Assembly (NCBI RefSeq): GCF_017352155.2 | Contig: NZ_CP071462.1 | Coordinates: 1,798,001 to 1,862,000 of the forward strand | Direction of reading: 5' to 3' | Length of the DNA stretch: 64,000 bases | Origin: Haloterrigena alkaliphila | GTDB lineage: Archaea; Halobacteriota; Halobacteria; Halobacteriales; Natrialbaceae | In this document: piece by piece, positions 31,038 to 38,987 of the stretch | How positions within the stretch are numbered: the first letter of the stretch is position 1 | How the letters are laid out: each line of letters opens with the position of its first letter | The notes under the pieces: generated by a model | Told to the model about the DNA's origin: nothing | Databases searched by the model: none | Seen by the model: only the letters and a program-made list of their open reading frames with translations | Program-made: the position numbers and the translations under genes

Positions 31038-31151
31038 CGAAAATACGTACGCACTGCCGTCCGGTAACGCCTGTGCTGGCACAGCATCCGCTCTCGCACT
31101 CGCCAGTCGTCTCGAGCGGTCGAAAAAACGAACCGAGTACGATCGATCGTC

Positions 31152-31799
31152 TCAGGCCGAGGCTTCGGCGTCGTCGGTCTCGCCTTCGGCGTCCTCGAGC
31201 TGCTCCAGGGCCTGAATGACGTTATTGCGGTAGTTGACGACCGGCGAGTCGTACTGCTCGCGGGCCATCTGGGCGTACTCGTTGGTGGGCGCCGTCGAGC
31301 CGCTCTCGGGGGCCTCCTGCTCGGCTTCCCACTCCTCGAAGGCCTCGATCCGGTCGAGGGTTCGCTCGGCGGTCTCGACGACCCAGCGGTCGCGGGTGGC
31401 GTCGTCGACGACCGCGATGGACTCGGGCCGGACGGAGACGTTGACGGTCCCGTCGTCGGTCTCGTAGGTCCGGGGTTTGCCGACGATGGAGACGTACGCC
31501 GGCGGCTCCGTGTCCCGCAGGGCCGCGGCGGCCTCGGGCTGGTACTGGCCGGCGTAGACGAAGAACGTCCCGGTCGGGTCGACGACCCGGCCGCGCCAGT
31601 ACTCGCTGTCCTCGCCGACGTCTTCGGTCTCGGTCAGGGTACCGACGATGAACACGCGGTTGGCGCGGTCGCCGGTCGGGAGCAGCGCGTAGTTGGGCGC
31701 GCGCTCGTCGTCGCTCTCTTTGAAGGTGTACGTCGAGTCGTTGAATTCGGAGGCGAAGACGCGGCGGGCGACTTCGCGGGTGAGTTCTGCCTGGCTCAT
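31152..31799 (-). CDS. rpap3: RPA-associated protein (RPAP)
   Basis: 215 residues. An N-terminal segment (LTREVARRVFASEFNDSTYT) precedes an OB-fold-like core: FIVGTLTETEDVGEDSEYWR, GRVVDPTGTFFVYAG and YVSIVGKPRTYETDDGTVNV. An acidic helical tail ends the protein. This is the COG3390 family always found beside archaeal RPA. Only one base separates its ATG from the stop of the RPA gene, so both are one transcript. In Haloferax volcanii the partner protein works specifically with its own RPA in DNA repair and replication. The suffix 3 is chosen because the gene pair lacks the third gene of the rpa1 operon. Confidence 0.88.
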   Translation of the reverse strand: MSQAELTREVARRVFASEFNDSTYTFKESDDERAPNYALLPTGDRANRVFIVGTLTETEDVGEDSEYWRGRVVDPTGTFFVYAGQYQPEAAAALRDTEPPAYVSIVGKPRTYETDDGTVNVSVRPESIAVVDDATRDRWVVETAERTLDRIEAFEEWEAEQEAPESGSTAPTNEYAQMAREQYDSPVVNYRNNVIQALEQLEDAEGETDDAEASA

Positions 31800-31800
31800 A

Positions 31801-32730
31801 TCACATCGACCTCGCTTTGATCAGCAGCTGTTCGGCATCCACCGGCCCGTCGAGTTCTTCGACGTCGTCGGCCAGCACGTAGCGGCCGAAGGTCGGCCCC
31901 TCGATCCGGTAGTAGGTCCCGACGATGTCCTCGTGGATCTCGTCGGCGACGATGGTCGTGTCGAGGGCGTCCATCGCCATCTCCTTGGCCTCTTCGAGGC
32001 TGAGCCCGGTCAGCTCCTCGGTGGCCTCCTTGTCGAAGATGACCTCGTGGGCGTCGATGCCGTCGTCGACGACGGCCTTGATCCGGAGGTCGAACTCGCC
32101 CTCGACCTCGCCGTGTTCGTTACAGCGGCCGTTCTGGAGGACGCGCGTGCAGTCGTCCTCCGGGCAGCGCTTGATGAGGCCGCTCCCGCTTTGCATGTCC
32201 ACGAGCGCGCCCTCGATCTCGCTGGTGTCGTCGCCGACCTCGAGGTCCTCGTCGAGTTCCTCGATGACGGTCGTCGAGTTGAGTTTGACCGAGTACCGGC
32301 CCTGGTACTCGTCGGTGACGACGTTCCGGAGTTCGTAGACCGCGCCCTCCTGGAGTGCGGGGAGGTCCGATTTGGCCCACTTGGTGAACTTGATCGTGCC
32401 CGTCGGGTCGCCCAGCAGGCCGACCTGCGCGACGGAGTCGCTCCGGGGGTCCCAGAGCTCGATGACCTTCGCGGTGAGGTCGATCCACTGCTCGGGTTCG
32501 TCCACGTCCTCGACGTTCGCGGCCTCGCTGCCGCCCCGCGAGATGTCCTCGCGCTCGAGGCCGGCCTCCTCGAGGTAGTGGTTGGTGACGCTCCGGCGTG
32601 CCTCGTCGATGGGTACCTTGTACTCGTCGACGAGCGTGGTCAGGCGCTCCTCGACGTCGTCGACGGAGACGTCGATGTGGTCCGAAAACTGGTCGTGTAT
32701 GTCGTCCGCGTGCTGTCGTACGTCGCTCAT
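31801..32730 (-). CDS. rpa3: Replication protein A (RPA3 type), single-stranded DNA-binding
   Basis: 309 residues from ATG 32730. A helical N-terminus (residues 1-65) is followed by an OB fold (IDLTAKVIELWDPRSDSVAQ to the NSTTVIEEL region). A second part contains a zinc motif CPEDDCTRVLQNGRCNEHGE (three Cys and one His) and strands EFDLRIKAVVDDGIDAHEVI. It coats single-stranded DNA in replication, recombination and repair. Size, one OB fold plus zinc finger, and the coupling with the COG3390 gene agree with RPA3 of haloarchaea. A TATA box at 32788-32797 precedes it by about 58 bp. Confidence 0.9.
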   Translation of the reverse strand: MSDVRQHADDIHDQFSDHIDVSVDDVEERLTTLVDEYKVPIDEARRSVTNHYLEEAGLEREDISRGGSEAANVEDVDEPEQWIDLTAKVIELWDPRSDSVAQVGLLGDPTGTIKFTKWAKSDLPALQEGAVYELRNVVTDEYQGRYSVKLNSTTVIEELDEDLEVGDDTSEIEGALVDMQSGSGLIKRCPEDDCTRVLQNGRCNEHGEVEGEFDLRIKAVVDDGIDAHEVIFDKEATEELTGLSLEEAKEMAMDALDTTIVADEIHEDIVGTYYRIEGPTFGRYVLADDVEELDGPVDAEQLLIKARSM

Positions 32731-32787
32731 TGTGTCACGCCTCCTCTTTGGTTTCACTGGGAGGCATACCTCGTTTCGCGCCCGATA

Positions 32788-32797
32788 GTATTTAAAG
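32788..32797 (-). promoter_or_regulatory. Promoter of the rpa3-rpap3 operon
   Basis: CTTTAAATA read on the minus strand, about 58-67 bp before ATG 32730. It gives a leader of roughly 30 bases, longer than the leaderless genes of this window. Confidence 0.55.
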
Positions 32798-32950
32798 TAC
32801 CGGCACCGGGGCGAAAGTGAACGCCGCCGGATCGGATCGCGTGGCGGCGACGTGATGGAGTCGATCGCCGGGTGGTGGGGAACGATCACGCCGCGACGCC
32901 GTCACGGCGCCGCACGGCGAATCGGGGTGGGTGCCGCGAGCGCCGAGCGC

Positions 32951-33001
32951 CGCGAGCACCGAAGCCGCGAGCACCGAAGCCGCGAGTACCGAAGTTGCGA
33001 G
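32951..33001. repeat. 15-bp tandem repeat
   Basis: CGCGAGCACCGAAGC occurs twice exactly (32951, 32966), then as CGCGAGTACCGAAGT (32981), then partly (TGCGAGC). It lies between the mgtE stop and the rpa promoter. No gene uses it on either strand. Confidence 0.75.
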
Positions 33002-33019
33002 CGGCGGTGGGACCGCCCC

Positions 33020-34264
33020 TCAGAGGACGGACTGTGCCAGCCCGAGGAAGATGAAAAAGCCCAGCACGTCCGTCATCGTCGTGATGAAGATCGTCGCGGA
33101 CGTCGCCGGGTCCTTGCCGATCTCCTCGAGGAGCAGCGGGATGATGGTCCCGAAGAAGCCGGCGATGACGAGGTTCAACACCATGGAGACGCCGAGAACG
33201 AGGCCGAGCAGCGGACTCTGGTTGAACACCGACGCGATGACCGCGACGAGGACGCCCGTGATGAGGCCGTTAACGGCGCCGGCGATGATCTCGTTGACGA
33301 CCGCGCGACTCCCGGTCGACAGCGAGATCTGCTCGAGGGCGATGCCGCGGACGGTGACGGCCATCGACTGTGTGCCGGCGTTCCCGCCCATCCCGGCGAC
33401 CACCGGCATGTACACGGCGAGCAGCGTGAACGCGGCGATCGTATCCTCGAAGAAGCCGACCGCACCGGCCGCCAGAAACGCCGTCCCGAGGTTGATGATC
33501 AGCCACTTGTACCGGTAACGGACCTTCGAGAGCGGGCCGTCGAGGATGCTCTCCTCCTCCTGGACGCCCGTGAACTCGTAGAGCGTCTCGGTCGCCTCCT
33601 CCTCGACGACGCGGAGGAGGTCCTGGGCGTAGATGACGCCCATGACGGTGCCGTCGTCGTCCAGTACGGCTACCGAACTCTCGGGGTGTTCCCGGAAGAC
33701 GTCGATAACCTCCTCGTCGGGCGCGTCGTACGCGACCGCCGCTGTGTCGGAGACGTGATCGCGGAGCTCCACCGGTCCGTCGTCGCTCATCGCCAGAACC
33801 TGTCCGGGGAGTTCCCCGACGAGTTCGCCGCCCTCGGTGACGAAGATGGTCGGGATCCGGCCGGTTCGAGACTCGTGGCGCTGGACTCGCTGGGCGACGG
33901 CCTCGAGACCCTGGTCGATCTCGAGGGTCACGTAGTCGAGGTGCATGAGACCGGCGGCGCTCTCGGAACTGAACCCGAGCAGATACTCGGCTCGCTCTCG
34001 ACGGTCTTCGTCGAGTTGCCGGAGCACCGCCGTCCGCGTCTCTTCGTCCGCCAGTCCGAGTACGTCCGCGACTTCGTCGGGATCGAGCCGCCCGACGAAT
34101 CCCCGTAACTGCTCGCGATCCATGTCCTCGACCAGCGACTGCTGGACCGTCTCCGGAAGGAGAAAGAACACCTCCCGCTGTCGGCGTCGCGACAGCCGTT
34201 CGAACTCCCCGGCGGGCGTCGACGACGTCGCGATCGCCTGCTGGACATCCGATAGCTCTTCCAT
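33020..34264 (-). CDS. mgtE: Magnesium transporter MgtE
   Basis: 414 residues. The MgtE N-domain (residues 1-110; EVADVLGLADEETRTAVLRQ) is followed by a tandem CBS pair (residues 120-245) with HLDYVTLEIDQ and SSVAVLDDDGTVMGVIYAQD. The membrane domain has five segments from about residue 265, including MPVVAGMGGNAGTQSMAV, the conserved pore-lining signature, and PLLLEEIGKDPATSA with the selective Asp site. The N- and CBS domains close the channel when cytosolic magnesium is high. Length is slightly below bacterial MgtE (about 450). It is a single gene. Confidence 0.95.
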   Translation of the reverse strand: MEELSDVQQAIATSSTPAGEFERLSRRRQREVFFLLPETVQQSLVEDMDREQLRGFVGRLDPDEVADVLGLADEETRTAVLRQLDEDRRERAEYLLGFSSESAAGLMHLDYVTLEIDQGLEAVAQRVQRHESRTGRIPTIFVTEGGELVGELPGQVLAMSDDGPVELRDHVSDTAAVAYDAPDEEVIDVFREHPESSVAVLDDDGTVMGVIYAQDLLRVVEEEATETLYEFTGVQEEESILDGPLSKVRYRYKWLIINLGTAFLAAGAVGFFEDTIAAFTLLAVYMPVVAGMGGNAGTQSMAVTVRGIALEQISLSTGSRAVVNEIIAGAVNGLITGVLVAVIASVFNQSPLLGLVLGVSMVLNLVIAGFFGTIIPLLLEEIGKDPATSATIFITTMTDVLGFFIFLGLAQSVL

Positions 34265-34408
34265 CGTCCATCGTGGGTGTGGCCGTCATCTAAACGATTG
34301 TGGTCCCGGACAGCTTGGCGTTCACCCGTTCTCGTCCGTCGCGTCCGCTCTCCGAACGGGTGTGGCGCAGCGACGGGCCTATGTGGGACGCGATCCTACG
34401 AGCCGGCA

Positions 34409-34720
34409 ATGGCGGATCGTCGTCGGCTCGAGCGGTTCCTGCGCTCGAAGCTCCGGGAGGCTGGCGAGCAGTACGAACAGGTTCGCGGCTCGACGAACGA
34501 GCAACTCGAGGAAGCCCGCGAGGCCTACGAAGTGGCGAGAAACGCCCGCAGCCTCCCCTCCGACGAAGAGGGACGGGCGAAGATCGTCTGTCGCCGCTAC
34601 GCCGAACGGCGGGCGGCGATGCTCGACGAGCAGTTCCAACCGGCCTGCTACGAAGACGGCCATCCCGACTGCGAGGGCTGTGCGGAGGACGTCCGAGAGG
34701 GACGGATCGAGACGTGGTGA
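34409..34720 (+). CDS. Conserved haloarchaeal protein with C-terminal Cys motif
   Basis: 103 residues from ATG 34409. The first 65 are a charged helical hairpin (RRRLERFLRSKLREAGEQYE onward). The end contains CYEDGHPDCEGCAEDVREG, three Cys plus a His spaced C-x6-C-x2-C, possibly a zinc site. The family is of unknown function (DUF7091-like). It is convergent with the cba oxidase genes and probably unrelated to them. Confidence 0.75.
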   Translation: MADRRRLERFLRSKLREAGEQYEQVRGSTNEQLEEAREAYEVARNARSLPSDEEGRAKIVCRRYAERRAAMLDEQFQPACYEDGHPDCEGCAEDVREGRIETW

Positions 34721-34752
34721 GCGGCCGCTGTTGTCGGTTCCGACGGGGCGGA

Positions 34753-34962
34753 TCAGTCGAGACCTGACGGCTCCGTCTCGGCGTCACCGTCGGGCGGCCA
34801 CACCGCCCAGACGACGATCGCGAGCACGAACACCGCGGCCAGCGCGACCGACTCGAGGATCGACAGTTCGACCCCGAACCACGAGAGCGCCGTCCGGAGT
34901 TCGACGACGACGGGGACGAGCAGCGCGCCGACGATGACCAGCGAGGTCTTGGAGATCCGCAT
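34753..34962 (-). CDS. cbaC: CbaC-like small membrane protein of the ba3 oxidase operon
   Basis: 69 residues with two hydrophobic segments (residues 7-24 and 36-58) and an acidic tail. It begins on the base after the stop of cbaA, which means strict translational coupling. In Natronomonas pharaonis the ba3 operon is cbaDBACE, and the gene after subunit I is cbaC, a small membrane subunit; position and topology agree. No cbaE follows, since the next gene is on the other strand. Confidence 0.8.
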   Translation of the reverse strand: MRISKTSLVIVGALLVPVVVELRTALSWFGVELSILESVALAAVFVLAIVVWAVWPPDGDAETEPSGLD

Positions 34963-36711
34963 CTACCGGACCACCTCTCCGAGGGACTCGAGGAGCCCCG
35001 CGTCGGGGGCGATGGTGAGCCGGAAGCCGTCGATGCCGGGCCCGAAGAGGCCGCCGGAGTCGACGATGCTCGCCAGCGGGAGCGTGTACGCGAAGACCAC
35101 GAGAACGACGGCGATGGTGGTCCAGAGTTTGAGGTTGTCGAGGATGGCCGGCGAGTCCTCGGGACCCGAGAGCGCCCCGGCGTAGGTGTTGTCCGGAATC
35201 GCGTCGCTGGTGCCGTTGAACGACGTCACGACCATGTTCAGCAGGAACAGGGCCAGCGAGACGGTCAGCAACACGGCGCCGAGGGCGACCTGCGCGTTGA
35301 TCTCGGCGACGGTCCCGGCCACGGGCTCGAACTCGAAGCCGTTGTACTGGGGTTCGGCGGTCCGGCGGGGCATGCCGAACAGCCCGGAGCGGTGCATCGC
35401 GTTCGACATGAACGTCATGCCGACGAACCACAGCAGGACCTGTGCCAGTCCGACCGAACGACTCCACAGCTCCTTGCCGGTCACCTGCGGGATGAACCAG
35501 TAGGCGACCGCCATGAACGTCAGCGCGACGGCGGTGCCGACGGTCAGGTGGAAGTGGCCGACGATCCACCACGTGTTGTGGACGAGGTAGTTGATGTTCA
35601 TCCCCGCGTTGATCATGCCGGAGAAGCCGGCCGCGGCGAACATGAGCCCCGAGAGCGCCATCCCCGTGAACACCGGATCGCGCCAGGGGAGCGCCGTGAG
35701 CCAGCCCAGACGTCCCGTCCCGCCGCGCTGGCGCGCGCCGTGTTCCATGCTGGCGACGACGGTGAAGGCGGTGAGCAGACTGGGCAACAGCAGGAACATC
35801 GTGTTCGTCATCGCGATGAACTTGTACCCCTCCGCGATGCCGGGATCCAGATACTGGTGGTGGATCCCCAGCGGCGTCGAGAGCAGCAGGAACAGCACGA
35901 AGACGACCCGTGCGAGCGGGTCGCTGAACAGCTTCCCGCCGGAGAACTTCGGCAGCATGACGTACCACATGATGTACGTCGGCATCAGCCAGAAGTAGAC
36001 GACTGCGTGGCCGAAGTACCAGAACAGCGTCCGGGTCAGCAGCGGATTGACGGAGTCGACGATCCCGAGCGACCACGGCAGCAGGAAGACGATGATCGAC
36101 AGCGCCACGCCGAGCGTACAGATGTACCAGAACAGCGTCGTCGTCAACACCATGAACGCCGGGAGCGGGATCCGCTCGTCGGGGTTCTCGTCCCGCCAGG
36201 CCCACCACGTCCGGAACCAGTCGACGCCGGCGATCCAGGTGCCGACGACGAACAGCGCCAGCCCCAGATAGAAGAAGGGGTGGGCCTCGAGGGGCGCGTA
36301 GAACGTGAAGAGCACGTCGGCGCTCAGCACCGACCCGAGTATTTCCGGCGGCGACTCGATGAACCCGGCGAAGATCGTGATCGCGGCCATCACCGCGCCG
36401 ACCACCATCAACGCGTACCACGACCAGGTGAAGCGGATATCCACGACCCCGCGCTCGAGGCTGGTCGTCACCGCCCAGGTGAAGATCCCCACGAGGAAGA
36501 AGATCGTGAACGTGATCGCCAGCAACACGCCGTGGGCGGTCAACACGGTGTAGTAGTCCGCCGAACTGATGAACCGGAGCACGTCCGTCCGGTGGAGCGC
36601 CTGCACGAGTCCGAGCACGCCGCCGATCGCCAGCGCGATGAAGGAGCTCCAGAACGCCGCCTTGATCAACCGGGCTTCGGCCGGGAACTGGTCGATGTAG
36701 GCGTTACGCAT
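34963..36711 (-). CDS. cbaA: ba3-type cytochrome c oxidase subunit I
   Basis: 582 residues, about thirteen membrane segments. Ligands are in ba3 positions: His60 (TAHGVLL) for the low-spin heme, His235 and Tyr239 in FGHAVVYFW (CuB ligand and cross-linked Tyr), His284-His285 (GIHHQ) for CuB, His386 and His388 in VGHFHLTVG for the hemes. No D-channel residues of aa3 oxidases are apparent, as is usual for type B. The enzyme reduces oxygen at the membrane and pumps protons, taking electrons from a copper protein through subunit II. Its ATG overlaps the stop of cbaB by eight bases. It uses the neighbouring copper-handling genes for CuA/CuB loading, by inference. Confidence 0.95.
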   Translation of the reverse strand: MRNAYIDQFPAEARLIKAAFWSSFIALAIGGVLGLVQALHRTDVLRFISSADYYTVLTAHGVLLAITFTIFFLVGIFTWAVTTSLERGVVDIRFTWSWYALMVVGAVMAAITIFAGFIESPPEILGSVLSADVLFTFYAPLEAHPFFYLGLALFVVGTWIAGVDWFRTWWAWRDENPDERIPLPAFMVLTTTLFWYICTLGVALSIIVFLLPWSLGIVDSVNPLLTRTLFWYFGHAVVYFWLMPTYIMWYVMLPKFSGGKLFSDPLARVVFVLFLLLSTPLGIHHQYLDPGIAEGYKFIAMTNTMFLLLPSLLTAFTVVASMEHGARQRGGTGRLGWLTALPWRDPVFTGMALSGLMFAAAGFSGMINAGMNINYLVHNTWWIVGHFHLTVGTAVALTFMAVAYWFIPQVTGKELWSRSVGLAQVLLWFVGMTFMSNAMHRSGLFGMPRRTAEPQYNGFEFEPVAGTVAEINAQVALGAVLLTVSLALFLLNMVVTSFNGTSDAIPDNTYAGALSGPEDSPAILDNLKLWTTIAVVLVVFAYTLPLASIVDSGGLFGPGIDGFRLTIAPDAGLLESLGEVVR

Positions 36712-37552
36712 CGCCAGCACCTCCCTCCGCGGAGCTGTTGCCAGTGCCGCCGTCGCCACCGCCGTCGCTCCCGTCGCCGCCACCCGCCGCGTCGACGACC
36801 GAGAGCGTGCCGCTCTCCTCGTAGCCGTCGGCGGTCACCGTCCAGTCGTGGTCTCCCGCGCCCAGTTCGGCGGTGTCGACCGAAAATTCGACGGTTTCGC
36901 TACTGTCTCCGGCGACCGTGACGGCTTCCTCGTACTGCTGGTCGCCGATCTCGAGGGCGACCGTCGTCTCGAGGTCGGTCTGCATGCCGTTCTGGACGGT
37001 CGCGTTGATCGTCGTCTCGTTGCCCGCCTCGACCTCGTCGGGGGCCTCGACGGAGAGTTCGGTCAGGTCGAACTCGTCTTCCGGGACGACGGTTAGCTTT
37101 CCTTCCATCGTGTGGTGACCCTCTCCGCAGTACTCGTTGCAGAGAATGCCGTACTCGCCGGGTTCGTCGAACTCGACGGTCATCTCCGAGATTTGGCCGG
37201 GGACGACCATCGTGTTGACGTTCGTCCCGACCACGGAGAAGCTGTGAGTGACGTCTCGGCTCGTGACGTAGAACGTCACCTCGCTGCCGGCCGGCACCTC
37301 GATCTCGCTCGGCGAGTACGACCACGCCTGCGCGACGACGGTGACCTCGTACTCGTTGCCGCCGACGTGTTCGACGCCCGTGTCACCGAACCGCTCGTGG
37401 TCGCTGATCTCGCCGGGGTCGATCGACCCGCCGTCGTCGTCGACCATCGCGATGCCGGGACCGACCGCGCCGTACGTGATCGTCGCGATGAAGCCGACGA
37501 TCAACGCCATCGCCGCGCCCAGCCAGATCTTCTCGTAGGTGTGGATGTTCAC
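36704..37552 (-). CDS. cbaB: Cytochrome c oxidase subunit II with extra Ig-like C-terminal domain
   Basis: 282 residues from GTG 37552, whose first bases overlap the cbaD stop (GTGA). One membrane segment lies at residues 10-30. The CuA cupredoxin domain spans about 62-160 with His103, Cys138, Glu140, Cys142, His146 and Met149 in the order C-x-E-x-C-x3-H-x2-M. Behind it is an unusual extension of 120 residues. It looks like a CARDB/Ig-like beta domain (ELSVEAPDEVEAGNETTINA to GTLSVV), followed by a Gly/Asp/Ser-rich tail. Subunit II of ba3 oxidases normally ends after the CuA domain. The extra domain faces outside and may dock a halocyanin donor, by inference. Confidence 0.93.
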   Translation of the reverse strand: MNIHTYEKIWLGAAMALIVGFIATITYGAVGPGIAMVDDDGGSIDPGEISDHERFGDTGVEHVGGNEYEVTVVAQAWSYSPSEIEVPAGSEVTFYVTSRDVTHSFSVVGTNVNTMVVPGQISEMTVEFDEPGEYGILCNEYCGEGHHTMEGKLTVVPEDEFDLTELSVEAPDEVEAGNETTINATVQNGMQTDLETTVALEIGDQQYEEAVTVAGDSSETVEFSVDTAELGAGDHDWTVTADGYEESGTLSVVDAAGGGDGSDGGGDGGTGNSSAEGGAGDA

Positions 37553-37785
37553 GCCAGTCCCACCACCGTCACGAGCGCCCCGACCACGGTCGGCCCGTTG
37601 CCGAGGAACTCGACGAAGTACATGAACAGCCACAGCAGTACCAGTATCACGAAGTAGATCGCGATCAGGATCAGCGTCCCGATCGGATCGTACTCGTCGT
37701 GACCGATCGTGCGAACCGGACCGGTCTCCCCGGACGCGGTTTCGCCGGCCTGATCGGTCGTCCGTCGTTCTGTTGCCGAACCCAT
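37549..37785 (-). CDS. cbaD: CbaD-like small subunit of the ba3 oxidase
   Basis: 78 residues from ATG 37785. A Thr/Glu-rich N-terminus of 33 residues is followed by DPIGTLILIAIYFVILVLLW and a further hydrophobic segment to the C-terminus. It is the first gene of the operon and overlaps the cbaB start. The N. pharaonis order D-B-A-C matches. Such one- or two-helix subunits (like subunit IIa of Thermus ba3) stabilise the complex. Confidence 0.82.
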   Translation of the reverse strand: MGSATERRTTDQAGETASGETGPVRTIGHDEYDPIGTLILIAIYFVILVLLWLFMYFVEFLGNGPTVVGALVTVVGLA

Positions 37786-37885
37786 ACGGGTGGATAGGGA
37801 AGGGGGAGGACTTACGACCGATCGTAATTCCCGACCGATGGGAACTTCTCGAGGTATTAACTCGTTGACCGCCCGAGAGACGGTT

Positions 37886-38095
37886 ATGGCGCTCGAGACT
37901 GTCACGCCGCGGTACGCGGCGGCCGTCGGACTGCTCGCGGTCGTTCCGGTCATCGTCTACGGAGTCACTAACTCGGGGGTCGCCGGCCTCGTCAGCGCGG
38001 TCAACGTCGCGCTGATCATCGGCTCGCTGTACCTCGCGATGTCGCCGGCCGAGGGTGCACACGGCGACCACTCCGGGAACGGAACAGCCCGTTGA
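37886..38095 (+). CDS. Small membrane protein divergent from the oxidase operon
   Basis: 69 residues with two hydrophobic segments (about 11-27 and 34-54) and a short tail with His and Gly. It starts 100 bp from the cbaD start on the opposite strand and its stop overlaps a possible TTG start of the next gene. Context suggests a role with the oxidase or its assembly factors; the sequence alone gives none. Confidence 0.72.
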   Translation: MALETVTPRYAAAVGLLAVVPVIVYGVTNSGVAGLVSAVNVALIIGSLYLAMSPAEGAHGDHSGNGTAR

Positions 38096-38109
38096 CGACC
38101 GCCGCTCCG

Positions 38110-38985
38110 ATGACCGCTATGGCACTCGCATCGTCCCCGTTCGCCGTCATCGCTTTTCCCGGACTCGATCGGCTCGTCGCTGACGCGACGCTCGCGAGTG
38201 CGGCCGGCCCGGGGATCGGATTCGAGCACGCGGACTTGCTCGTCCTCTTCGTCGTCGGACTGCTCGCCGGCGCCCACTGTCTGGGAATGTGCGGGCCGCT
38301 GGTGACGACCTACGCCGATCGGATCGGCGCCGCCAGCGACAAGCGCCGCGACGATACGCTTACGGCCTACGAGGTGCGTCAGCACGCGCTGTTCAACCTC
38401 GGTCGGACGGCCAGCTACGCGGTACTCGGCGGCTTCTTCGGGCTCCTCGGCGCCGCGACGGTCGCCTCGAGCGAGGCCATCGCCGCGGTCGGCGACCCCG
38501 TCAGGGGCGCGACGGGCATCCTCGTGGGGATCGCCATCGTCGCGAGCGGGCTCTACTACGTTCGCGGGCGGACGGCCGTCCCCGGCCACGACCTCCCCGT
38601 CGTCGGAGCGCTGTTCCGGCGCCTGTCGGGCGCGCTCTCGAGTCGGATCGATCGACTCGCGACCTCGCCGGGGATCGCGGCCCTCGGTGCGGTCCACGGA
38701 TTCATGCCGTGTCCGATCATCTACCCGGCCTACCTCTACGCGTTCGCCGTCGGATCGCCGACGCGGGGGGCGCTCTCGCTGGCCGTCCTCGGCCTCGGGA
38801 CGATTCCCACGTTGTTCGCCTACGGAACGGTGCTGACCAGTCTCGAGGCCACGACGCGCGTCCGACTCCACCGCGGGCTGGGCGTCGCGTTCGTCGTCCT
38901 CGGCTCCGTCCCGCTCTCGCACGGACTGCTGCTGTACGGGATTCAGCTCCCCCACCTGCCGCTCCCGTTCGTTCCCCTCTCCTGA
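38110..38985 (+). CDS. TauE/SafE-like (UreH/CcoH-type) membrane protein
   Basis: 291 residues from ATG 38110; a TTG at 38092 overlapping the previous stop (TTGA) would add six. Seven hydrophobic segments are seen. The motif [20 protein letters not shown] and the mirrored [18 protein letters not shown] identify the sulfite exporter TauE/SafE-like family, in which such Cys/His/Met motifs are linked to metal handling. In bacteria a member of this group is next to the cbb3 assembly genes. Its stop lies 2 bases before the ATPase start, so it should be co-transcribed with it. Confidence 0.85.
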   Translation: MTAMALASSPFAVIAFPGLDRLVADATLASAAGPGIGFEHADLLVLFVVGLLAGAHCLGMCGPLVTTYADRIGAASDKRRDDTLTAYEVRQHALFNLGRTASYAVLGGFFGLLGAATVASSEAIAAVGDPVRGATGILVGIAIVASGLYYVRGRTAVPGHDLPVVGALFRRLSGALSSRIDRLATSPGIAALGAVHGFMPCPIIYPAYLYAFAVGSPTRGALSLAVLGLGTIPTLFAYGTVLTSLEATTRVRLHRGLGVAFVVLGSVPLSHGLLLYGIQLPHLPLPFVPLS

Positions 38986-38987
38986 CG

